Assembly: GCA_902803455.1 (NCBI GenBank)
Contig: CADCQC010000382.1
Location: 1-12,171 of the forward strand
DNA from: an uncultured Prevotellaceae bacterium
Lineage (GTDB): Bacteria; Bacteroidota; Bacteroidia; Bacteroidales; Bacteroidaceae
Length of the DNA stretch: 12,171 bases
Direction of reading: 5' to 3'
Both the position numbers and the translations under genes were made by a program. Below, piece by piece: positions 1 through 7,266 of this stretch. The notes below the pieces were generated by a model that did no database searches, was not told where the DNA came from, and worked only from the letters and a program-made list of their open reading frames with translations. The stretch's first letter is position 1; the number at the start of each line of letters is the position of its first letter.

Positions 1-1
1 C

Positions 2-2050
2 TTCCGTGCCCGCAGCGTCATCGGTGGCCACTGGATGAAAGTGCTCATGGATATGTATGGTGCCAAACCAGACGATACGCCACAGACCTGGCAGCCCAAA
101 GGCGACAGAATCAAGACGCCATGGGTGGGAGACATCAACCCCGCTCTTCCTCTCCCCGAGTATCCACGTCCACAGATGGTCCGTCAAGACTGGCAGAACC
201 TCAACGGACTGTGGCAGTATGCCGTCACCCCACGCACCCAACGCACCATCCCCACCACATGGGACGGAGATATCCTGGTGCCCTACCCCCTCGAGTCGAG
301 TCTGTCGGGCGTGATGCGCATGCTCGACAAGAACGAGAGTCTCTGGTATCAACGAGAGATCACCATTCCCGCCAGTTGGCAAGGACAAGACGTGCTGCTC
401 AACTTCGGTGCTGTTGACTATCAAGCACGAGTCTACGTCAACGGCACACAAGCGGGTTCACATATCGGCGGTTATGGCGCCTTCTCACTCAATATCACCA
501 ACCTTCTCCATCAAGACGGCAGCCCCGACACACTCACCGTGTTTGTCATTGACAACACCGATGAAGCCACCCAACCTTTGGGCAAGCAACGCTACAACCC
601 TGGTGGTGCAGGCAGCATCTGGTACACACAGGTGTCGGGCATCTGGCAAACTGTATGGATGGAACCAGTCGCCCATCAACACATCATCAAAGTGAAAACA
701 ACTCCAGATGTGGACAATGGTCAAATGACCCTCAACGTGGAAGCCGACAACACACAGGCCGGCAGCAAGGTAAAAGCAGTATTGAAACTAGAAGGCTCCA
801 CCGTGGCTAATGGTGAGGCAGCTGTCGGTACCCCCATCACTTTCGACCTTCCCAATGCCCGTCTGTGGAGTCCTGTCGACCCAGTGCTATATGACCTGGA
901 GGTGGTGCTCGCCGATGGCTCAGGCAACGAGACAGATCGCGTGGACGGATATGCTGCTATGCGCAAGATTTCCACCCACCAGACAGAGAACGGTGAATGG
1001 CGACTGCAACTCAACAACCGCGACCTCTTCCAATTTGGTCCACTTGACCAAGGCTACTGGCCCGACGGCCTCTACACGGCACCCACCGACGAAGCCTTGC
1101 TCTATGATATCCAGAAGACCAAAGACTGGGGATTCAACATGATCCGCAAGCATATGAAGGTGGAACCAGCCCGTTGGTATTACCATTGCGACCGTCTGGG
1201 CCTCCTTGTATGGCAGGATATGCCAGCCTTGGGACGCTCCGACGAGCCATGGAGGCCAAGGGAGTGGTCTACCACCAACGGTCAACAACCCTCATCGATA
1301 GCCGATGCCTTCAAAAATCAATGGAAGGAAATCATCGGGCAACTCTACTCCAATCCCAGTGTGGTGGTTTGGACACCCTTTAATGAGTCATGGGGACAGT
1401 TCCAGACGGCCGACATTGTGAATTTCACCCGTGAGCAGGATGGCACAAGGCTCATCAATGCAGCCAGCGGAGGCAATCATTTTGCCAACGCAGGTGATTT
1501 CCTCGACCTCCATGATTATGACCGTCCGCCCCACATCTTCCTCTACGACCCGCAGCGCCCTGTGGTGCTAGGTGAGTATGGCGGTTTGGGACGACACATT
1601 GAAGGCCACCGCTGGTATGAGAATCAAGCCACTACCTATGTGAACTACACCAGTGAGAACCAACTTACCGATGCTTATGTGGCAAATACCGAAGCCGTCA
1701 TCTCCATGGCACAGAATGCCACCACTACTGATGGCAGGGCAGCCGCTTTCTGTGCCGCTGTTTATACTCAAACCACAGATGTAGAGACGGAGGTGAACGG
1801 TATCATGACCTACGACCGCGAAGTCATTAAAATGAACGAGCAGCGAGTGCGTGAGGTGAACCAACGGTTGGTCAACATTTATGGAGAGTGGAAATCTGAT
1901 GAGTCGTCCATAATGGAAAATGAGTTAAGACGGTCAGGTGAACAGCAACGTTTTTACACATTGGCAGGCATCAGATCCGACAAGTTGAGTACTGGTATCA
2001 ATATTGTGAGAAAGGAAAATGGTGAAGTATACAAAGTATTGATACGTTAA
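2..2050 (+). CDS. GH2 glycosidase (beta-galactosidase/beta-glucuronidase superfamily), 5'-truncated, probably the C-terminal half of a larger fusion
   Basis: Retaining beta-glycosidase of family GH2, likely removing terminal beta-linked sugars from plant glycans outside the cell or at its surface; the exact sugar cannot be told. Numbered from the first internal ATG (35): jelly-roll sugar-binding domain about 45-215 (YPRPQMVRQDWQNLNGLW, VSGIWQTVWMEP), Ig-like domain about 216-310, TIM barrel about 320-600. The acid/base is Glu451 in FNESWG and the nucleophile Glu514 in VLGEYGG. The last ~32 residues (FYTLAGIRSDK, GINIVRKENGEVYKVLIR) resemble the type A sorting tail used by type IX secretion. 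The frame is open from base 2 with no signal peptide before the GH2 fold. The residues FRARSVIGGHWMKVLMDMYG resemble the C-terminal end of GtaA-like proteins (DUF4965/DUF1793), so ATG 35 is probably internal. Only 12 nt separate its stop from the GH43 gene, suggesting an operon. GH2 is confident; the fusion partner is inferred. Confidence 0.9.
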   Translation, partial: FRARSVIGGHWMKVLMDMYGAKPDDTPQTWQPKGDRIKTPWVGDINPALPLPEYPRPQMVRQDWQNLNGLWQYAVTPRTQRTIPTTWDGDILVPYPLESSLSGVMRMLDKNESLWYQREITIPASWQGQDVLLNFGAVDYQARVYVNGTQAGSHIGGYGAFSLNITNLLHQDGSPDTLTVFVIDNTDEATQPLGKQRYNPGGAGSIWYTQVSGIWQTVWMEPVAHQHIIKVKTTPDVDNGQMTLNVEADNTQAGSKVKAVLKLEGSTVANGEAAVGTPITFDLPNARLWSPVDPVLYDLEVVLADGSGNETDRVDGYAAMRKISTHQTENGEWRLQLNNRDLFQFGPLDQGYWPDGLYTAPTDEALLYDIQKTKDWGFNMIRKHMKVEPARWYYHCDRLGLLVWQDMPALGRSDEPWRPREWSTTNGQQPSSIADAFKNQWKEIIGQLYSNPSVVVWTPFNESWGQFQTADIVNFTREQDGTRLINAASGGNHFANAGDFLDLHDYDRPPHIFLYDPQRPVVLGEYGGLGRHIEGHRWYENQATTYVNYTSENQLTDAYVANTEAVISMAQNATTTDGRAAAFCAAVYTQTTDVETEVNGIMTYDREVIKMNEQRVREVNQRLVNIYGEWKSDESSIMENELRRSGEQQRFYTLAGIRSDKLSTGINIVRKENGEVYKVLIR

Positions 2051-2062
2051 GATACAACACTC

Positions 2063-2903
2063 ATGTTCATCCTCTCCATAGTCAGTTTTATCATGGGTTT
2101 TACTCCAATGACAGGTTGCTCGTCGCCAAATGACGGCGAGCAACTTCAAATTGGCCCAGCTACAGACATATCGGATAAATACCATAATCCGATTATTCAT
2201 GTGTCGTTGCCAGATCCTTCTGTCATCAAGGCACCCGACGGTCATTATTATCTTTATGCGACCGAAAACATCCGCAACCTGCCTATCTATCGCTCAGACA
2301 ATCTTGTCAACTGGGATTATGTAGGAACAGCCTTTGATGATGAAAGCCGGCCTAAATGGAATCCAGAGGGAAGGATATGGGCACCTGACATCAATTATAT
2401 TGACGGAAGATATGTGCTCTACTATTCCAAGTCTGTCTGGGGTGGAGAGTGGACCTGTGCAACCAGGTTCAACGCCCACACCTATAGCGGGCAACCAGAT
2501 GGAGGGCACCTATATCCACAAAAGAGGAGATGATTACTATCTATTTGGCTCAAACGGCTCATGCTGCGAGGGAGCCAACAGCACCTATCAAGTTATATAC
2601 GGTCGTTCCAAGAACCTTTTTGGTCCTTATATGACGAAAGAAGGCAATCCTATGCTCGAAGGTCACTACAACGTGTTGTTGCATGGTAATGAGAAAGTAG
2701 CAGGACCCGGCCACAATGCAGAATTCATCACTGACGATAAGGGACAAGACTGGATCATCTATCACGGTTATCTGAAGACAGACCCAGATGCAGGCCGTCA
2801 GGTATTCATGGACAAAGTGAACTGGATAGACGGTTGGCCTGTGGTGGAAGGAGATGAGCCATCAATGAATAGTAACTGTCCATCCGTGTCTGTCAGTTTC
2901 TGA
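2063..2903 (+). pseudogene. GH43 arabinanase/arabinofuranosidase-like lipoprotein gene, broken by internal deletion and frameshift
   Basis: Remnant of a five-bladed beta-propeller glycosidase of family GH43, of the type acting on alpha-L-arabinose or beta-xylose side groups. The start at 2063 gives a hydrophobic leader with lipobox PMTGC, so the intact protein was a lipoprotein. Frame one (2063 to about 2460) holds LPDPSVI with the general-base Asp51, then IWAPDINYIDGRYVLYYSK and GGEWTC. The GH43 signal then jumps frame: from about 2460 it reads PIAGNQMEGTYIHKRG, with the general-acid Glu codon at 2502, then SNGSCCEGANSTYQV, GHNAEF, DWIIYHGY and WPVVEGDEPS up to TGA at 2901. In intact relatives roughly 70 residues lie between GGEWTC and the EGTYIHKRG motif, including the IDP motif whose Asp tunes the pKa of the acid. 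That stretch is missing here. Frame one alone would end at 2533 as a 156-residue fragment. Function is very likely lost. A misassembly is possible but less likely. Confidence 0.85.
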
Positions 2904-2923
2904 GAGGGATGGTGCGCAACCAC

Positions 2924-5900
2924 TCATCTGTCGACCATGGATGAAGGGTTCTTTTTCTCCAATAAGTCAATCTCAACGATACGCAGTTCGCTCTTCGTTT
3001 CGCCACCGTTTTTTGCTTTGAAGAGGTCGAGTTCACCTGCAGCAGGTTCCGCCACCTCTACGATACCCCCGAAAGCATCTTTGTCTTTTCCGGCACCCCG
3101 TAGGCGGATGGTGATCTCGTCGGACTTCACCCTTTTGGTTGGTGTGAGGTGTATGTATCCAAGGCTTCTGTCGGTCTCTCCGCTCCAGATGAGTTGTTTA
3201 CCGGCATAGATCTCCAAAGGATAACTACGGAGTCTCCAACCGGTGAGTTTGAGAGAGATGTCGTCTATGACCGCTTTTTTCTTCAGTCGATATGTGATCC
3301 ATGCAGTAGAGAGCCGCCCGTCATTTTTCCACTCCGACAGTTCATTATCGTCATAACTGCGCAGGGCATGGTCGGCATCATAACCCGCAGTGGCACTGAT
3401 GATCGGCACACTCACCGCCAGTTCGGTATATGAAGGTGAGAGCGGAGTCTCACCTCGGTCAAGCCGACAAGGAAGCGTAAGCGAAGGGGTATTCTTTTCA
3501 AGACCGTCATCCGTCGCATCTACAGCAGAGGTATTCACCACGATATAGGCAGGATCTAATCCCTCAGCATCAGCAGAGAGATGGATATCTCCGGCATTTG
3601 TCGTGGAACGGACGAGGATCCTATTGACGCCACATTCTACCGGTAATGACATCTGCCCGACATAATTATCGGAGACATTTTTCTTGTCAGCAGCATCAAG
3701 CAATCCTTCGGGTCGGTTGTCGTCGGAACGCATCAAAGCCTGGTTGTCACGACAGGCGATACCACCGATCCATGTTCCCTCACCCCACATTCCGAAGTGC
3801 ACCATCTGGTTGCTAAGCGGACAGCGACGTCCCTGTTTGTCGACGACCTCTACCTCAAAGAGCACCATATCAGCACCATCAGCCTTAATGCCTTCAGGAC
3901 TTTTGATAGCAGTCAGACGAAGATGGTGCGGTTTGTCAGCTGTCTCCACCTTATAACGGCTTCCATTGGATCCCACGGCCTCCAAGACACCAGGCATATA
4001 ATCCACATTATCGAACACAAACAAGTAACGATACTGTCGGCGACCATCACCGAGATAGCGACCATTAAGGAACAGTTGAACAGAATCAGCATTGGATACG
4101 ACATAGACAGGTTTCGTCGTACCTGTTTGATAGTTCCAATGCCCCACGATATATGTCTGAGGCGTCTCTGGTTCCACCCACCCATTCCACATCACCTGGT
4201 GAGCGAAAAAGGCATCTTTTGGTATCCGCATGGCATCCGTGACGCCACTGGTGCGGTAATTGGACTCCCCCCGATGGTGGGTGTTGGTATCGCTGAAGAT
4301 GATCTTGACCCCTCCCGACGAGACCCTTGTTCCGGTACCCGGACGCTCACGCCAGTAGTCGTACCAGCGTCGCACCATCTCGATAGCCATCTGATCCATA
4401 TTATGGTTATACTCCTTGGCCGGTTTACCTCTGTATAACGGGCCATCGCCCTCTTGATGGAACGGGAAGCTCCACTCGTCCCAGTATTTTCTCAATCCCT
4501 CATCCCGGCAATACTCCATCGCCCACATGGGATGTTTTTTAGACTTGTTGATATAGAGCATCTCCCCCCCATACTCAGCCTCATCGATATCGAGCATCTC
4601 GCGGCTTCCTATGGCCCGTCCTCCGTAAGGGTCGTACTCATCCCGGATGGCTTTCATCTCCATCATGTGTTCACGGCTGATGCTCTCATTGCCACTCTCG
4701 TAGAAAATGACACTCGGATGATTACGGTTGTAGATGATCGCATCACGCATCAATGCTTTACGCTGCATCCAGCGAGCCCCATCCACATCTTTCTCCGCAT
4801 CCCCGGCAGGCATGGCCTGTGGCAGTCCTACGCGGTCGCATGATTCCACATCCTGCTTCCACGGTGTGACATGCATCCAACGCACCATATTTGCTCCAGA
4901 CTTCACCATCAGATCGTTGGAGAAATCGCTGAGCCATGCTGGAATCCCAAGCCCTACGCCCGGCCACTCATTCGACGTACGTTGTGCGTAGCCATGCACC
5001 ATCATCACCCTGTCGTTGAGCCATATTTTTCCATCACCGAAGTGAGTCTTCCGAAAGCCAGTCCTTGTAACGACGATATCCGACTCATTGAGGCATGTCT
5101 CCACCGTGTAAAGATAACCATATCCCCAAGACCAGAAATGGAGACCATCGACGATATGCTGTGCACTGACCGTACGGGTCTCACCCGGTTGCATGGTGAC
5201 AGTATCCCCATGGAAACGGATCACCTCACGCCCCTCAACATCCTTTATTTTCACGGAGAAGGAAAAAGAACGCGGACAGTTGTCCTCATTTCTCACTTGC
5301 GACTCCGCATGAACAACAGCTTTATGATCAGCCACATTGATATCAGTCGCATAAATGTAAGTACCTGTCGTTCCGAGGTTTGAGTAGAGCGGCAAGGTCT
5401 GATAAAGCCGATCACAGATATACAACCACACATTTTTGGGGATACCGCCGTAATTGGCGTTGAAATTACGGTCATTCCACTGGTATCGGCTGTCGTACTC
5501 CCGCGATCGGTAAGTCCAACTGTTGTCACATCTCACTGCGATCACGTTCACCCCCTCCCGGATATGAGGTGTCAGGTCGAATCCGCACGCCATCACTCCG
5601 TTCTCGCTGAATCCTAAGTGATGGCCATTCAGGTAGAAGTCAGCCCCCTGCCTCACCCCTTCAAACTCAATGAACACTTTTTTGTCGGCAACCGCAGGCA
5701 TTTGGAAAGTTTTCCGGTACCAGACGATGGTATCCGTCAAGTCAACGATGTCCTTTCGAAAAGCCTCATCGCCGTTGAAAGCAAAGGGCAGCGATACTTT
5801 TTGCCAGCAGCCATCATCAAATACCGGGTTTTCAGCCTCCTTCACGTCGCCCACCTTCAGCCGCCAATCAGCGTTGAAATTCATTCTCTTCCGTTCAGTC

Positions 5901-5965
5901 ACGTCCTTAGCCTCCAAACTCACCGCCAACAGCAACAAGATACAAAGTAAGATATTCCGTCTCAT
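2924..5965 (-). CDS. Secreted multidomain GH2 glycosidase with DUF4982-like and galactose-binding-like C-terminal modules
   Basis: Retaining beta-glycosidase of family GH2, 1013 residues, probably periplasmic and probably acting on galactosyl or related termini of plant glycans; specificity is not readable. Signal peptide MRRNILLCILLLLAVSLEA with a likely cut before Lys20 and no lipobox. Sugar-binding domain about 28-185 (IVWYRKTFQMP, GVRQGADFYLNG), Ig-like domain about 195-300 (LPLYSNLGTTGTYIYATD at its start), catalytic barrel about 300-600. Acid/base is Glu427 in FYESGNES; nucleophile is Glu484 in MWAMEYCRDEG. DUF4982-like domain about 604-675 (GHWNYQTGTTKPVYVVSN, VQLFLNGRYLGD), Ig-like domain about 680-800, and a discoidin (F5/8)-like sandwich about 850-1000. 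It lacks the sorting tail seen on the other GH2 enzyme in the window. It converges on the GH43 remnant with a 20-bp gap and is divergent from the gene at 6245. The start at 5965 is well supported by the signal peptide. Confidence 0.93.
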   Translation of the reverse strand: MRRNILLCILLLLAVSLEAKDVTERKRMNFNADWRLKVGDVKEAENPVFDDGCWQKVSLPFAFNGDEAFRKDIVDLTDTIVWYRKTFQMPAVADKKVFIEFEGVRQGADFYLNGHHLGFSENGVMACGFDLTPHIREGVNVIAVRCDNSWTYRSREYDSRYQWNDRNFNANYGGIPKNVWLYICDRLYQTLPLYSNLGTTGTYIYATDINVADHKAVVHAESQVRNEDNCPRSFSFSVKIKDVEGREVIRFHGDTVTMQPGETRTVSAQHIVDGLHFWSWGYGYLYTVETCLNESDIVVTRTGFRKTHFGDGKIWLNDRVMMVHGYAQRTSNEWPGVGLGIPAWLSDFSNDLMVKSGANMVRWMHVTPWKQDVESCDRVGLPQAMPAGDAEKDVDGARWMQRKALMRDAIIYNRNHPSVIFYESGNESISREHMMEMKAIRDEYDPYGGRAIGSREMLDIDEAEYGGEMLYINKSKKHPMWAMEYCRDEGLRKYWDEWSFPFHQEGDGPLYRGKPAKEYNHNMDQMAIEMVRRWYDYWRERPGTGTRVSSGGVKIIFSDTNTHHRGESNYRTSGVTDAMRIPKDAFFAHQVMWNGWVEPETPQTYIVGHWNYQTGTTKPVYVVSNADSVQLFLNGRYLGDGRRQYRYLFVFDNVDYMPGVLEAVGSNGSRYKVETADKPHHLRLTAIKSPEGIKADGADMVLFEVEVVDKQGRRCPLSNQMVHFGMWGEGTWIGGIACRDNQALMRSDDNRPEGLLDAADKKNVSDNYVGQMSLPVECGVNRILVRSTTNAGDIHLSADAEGLDPAYIVVNTSAVDATDDGLEKNTPSLTLPCRLDRGETPLSPSYTELAVSVPIISATAGYDADHALRSYDDNELSEWKNDGRLSTAWITYRLKKKAVIDDISLKLTGWRLRSYPLEIYAGKQLIWSGETDRSLGYIHLTPTKRVKSDEITIRLRGAGKDKDAFGGIVEVAEPAAGELDLFKAKNGGETKSELRIVEIDLLEKKNPSSMVDR

Positions 5966-6026
5966 TCGATCAATAAAAGAAATGTCAGTAATCAGTTAGT
6001 AAATAGTTTGTAATGGAAATCCTGTG

Positions 6027-6034
6027 CAAAGATA
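6027..6034 (-). promoter_or_regulatory. Candidate Bacteroidetes -7 element for the 1013-residue GH2 gene
   Basis: On the minus strand this reads TATCTTTG, a match to TAnnTTTG, 62 bp before the GH2 start codon. No convincing TTTG lies 19-21 nt further upstream, so the call rests on the -7 element and its position only. Confidence 0.4.
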
Positions 6035-6126
6035 TAGAAAGAAGATGAAAGACAGATGAACTATGGTGAAATATCTTGCAAAAAAGGTACGAATGCCGAT
6101 AAGAGAGGAGAATCATCAACAATTAC

Positions 6127-6157
6127 TTTGTTGTTTCGATCATATGATGTATATTTG
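6127..6157 (+). promoter_or_regulatory. Bacteroidetes housekeeping promoter for the gene at 6245
   Basis: TTTG at 6127-6130, a 19-nt spacer, then TATATTTG at 6150-6157: a full match to the Bacteroidetes -33/-7 consensus. Transcription should begin near 6164, leaving a leader of about 80 nt. This places the first usable in-frame ATG at 6245 and excludes the earlier ATG at 6056 for this transcript. Confidence 0.75.
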
Positions 6158-6244
6158 CTGAACAATTGCGGTCAGACACCGGATTATTTCCGTGCCGCAC
6201 CTACCTATCAACAAATATCATCATCTTTTTACGATTTCTATAAC

Positions 6245-6673
6245 ATGATACTGCAACTCCCCGTTTCCGAAGCCATGTCGCTGATCAAGCAAAACAGCGG
6301 ACAGTCTATCAGCCTTCGCGTGGTGAATGAGAAGACCATCAACGTAGGATACCCCATACAAGTGAATTTGCCCGTTCTTGGTCATGTGTCCAAGAACGTC
6401 AGTCTGGATGTCATTGTCGACAAGATAGCAGACAAAGACGTGTTCTTGCACTACGCCACCGGTGTATTTGGCGGCGACACCCTTCTTGGCATGGTACTCA
6501 CGGCCATCCCCATCTTGAAAAAGACCACAGCTTTGGAGAAACAAGACGGAGGAGGACTGGTGCTTCATCTCAACCAGATCAACTGGGTGAGAGACTCACT
6601 CAAACAGATAGAAATCAAGAGCTTGACGTTTGCCAATGACCTCATCAACATTGGTTTCTCCGCCAAGCCCTAA
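6245..6673 (+). CDS. Hypothetical protein, 142 residues
   Basis: I do not recognise this family. The frame is open back to an ATG at 6056, but a consensus promoter at 6127-6157 lies inside that extension, and the extension is low in recognisable structure, so I place the start at ATG 6245. The protein begins MILQLPVSEAMSLIKQNSG and alternates hydrophobic and polar residues like a beta-rich fold (ISLRVVNEKTINVGYPIQV, VSLDVIVDKIADKDVFLHY). A glycine/leucine stretch follows (GVFGGDTLLGMVLTAIPIL, about 78-96), which could be an amphipathic or lipid-contacting helix. It has no signal peptide, lipobox, cysteine or catalytic motif, and is likely cytoplasmic. It stands alone between a divergent GH2 gene and a convergent lipoprotein gene, with its own promoter and a hairpin just past its stop. 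Confidence 0.7.
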   Translation: MILQLPVSEAMSLIKQNSGQSISLRVVNEKTINVGYPIQVNLPVLGHVSKNVSLDVIVDKIADKDVFLHYATGVFGGDTLLGMVLTAIPILKKTTALEKQDGGGLVLHLNQINWVRDSLKQIEIKSLTFANDLINIGFSAKP

Positions 6674-6682
6674 GCAGGAATC

Positions 6683-6716
6683 TAATCAAGGTGAGTTTCA
6701 GGACCCACCTTGATTA
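6683..6716. terminator. Inverted repeat between convergent genes, probable bidirectional terminator
   Basis: Perfect 11-bp arms TAATCAAGGTG (6683-6693) and CACCTTGATTA (6706-6716) around a 12-nt loop. It starts 9 nt after the stop of the plus gene, and its right arm contains the stop codon of the minus gene. There is no U-run after the stem on either strand, so termination is inferred from the stem and its position. Confidence 0.6.
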
Positions 6717-7214
6717 TTCATTGGATGTACCTTTATCCTTCAAGACTTTTTTGATTTCAGCCTTGTCTATCACCACATAGACGGTATCAATGACATGCCC
6801 TTGTGGGCTATTCCCCATGCGGAGCACGTTGGCAAAATTCTTATCCAACACCTCCACATCATCTACGAAATAGTCGAACCTCCCTCTGTTTTGGAACCAG
6901 TTCCAACCTTTGACCCTGTGGTATTTGATTTTGATTTTCCAGCCTTCCACCTGCGCTTTCTGCAAGCGTGTGATCAAACTGTCCTGATCGTTGCGGTCGT
7001 TGTCAAAGGAGAACTCGAAAGGCTCTCCCGCCGTATTCATTCCTGTCTGTGTGAGGTTGAGACGTCCGTCCCAAGAGTCCCACAACAATCCCGACTGGGC
7101 AAATTCAGTCAGTGTGCCTACCTTTTCACCGACAGAGTATTTCTCCTTGCATGACACCGACAGCATACAAACGATGACAGCAAGGCAGAAAAAACGAAGT
7201 TGTTTTCTCATCAT
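6714..7214 (-). CDS. Small lipoprotein of the family often mislabelled '6-phosphogluconate dehydrogenase'
   Basis: Small exported lipoprotein of unknown function, common in Bacteroidetes. From ATG 7214 it has 166 residues (the ATG at 7211 is equally plausible). The frame could extend to an ATG at 7232, but MMRKQLRFFCLAVIVCMLSVSCKEK is the natural type II signal peptide, with the lipid-bearing Cys in SVSC. The mature part begins YSVGEKVGTLTEFAQSGLLW, followed by SWDGRLNLTQTG, FEFSFDNDR and a KIKYHRVKGWNWFQNRG motif, the pattern I associate with that family; nothing resembles a dehydrogenase. The last ~35 residues (GHVIDTVYVVIDKAEIKKVL) look like an added charged tail. It follows the GH31 gene on the same strand by about 50 bp and may be co-transcribed. 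A role beside the glycosidase is not shown by the sequence. Confidence 0.85.
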   Translation of the reverse strand: MMRKQLRFFCLAVIVCMLSVSCKEKYSVGEKVGTLTEFAQSGLLWDSWDGRLNLTQTGMNTAGEPFEFSFDNDRNDQDSLITRLQKAQVEGWKIKIKYHRVKGWNWFQNRGRFDYFVDDVEVLDKNFANVLRMGNSPQGHVIDTVYVVIDKAEIKKVLKDKGTSNE

Positions 7215-7266
7215 CCTAATCTTTAAAGTCAAACAGTCAATTTATTGATTCTCAGACAGTCAGCTT

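Noticed and set aside
2334..2903. Separate gene starting at ATG 2334
   Set aside because: Its first ~40 residues are out-of-frame translation of the GH43 upstream half; only the part from about 2460 is GH43, so it is the displaced second half of one broken gene.
2904..2923. Terminator between the GH43 remnant and the convergent GH2 gene
   Set aside because: Only a 4-bp TGGT/ACCA stem around GCGCA is visible, with no U-run; too weak to call.
3797..4438. 213-codon plus-strand frame opposite the large GH2 gene
   Set aside because: It lies wholly antisense to a gene with clear catalytic motifs and has no recognisable protein features.
6056..6244. N-terminal extension of the small gene back to ATG 6056
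   Set aside because: A consensus TTTG-N19-TATATTTG promoter lies inside it (6127-6157), and the extension shows no domain or signal peptide.
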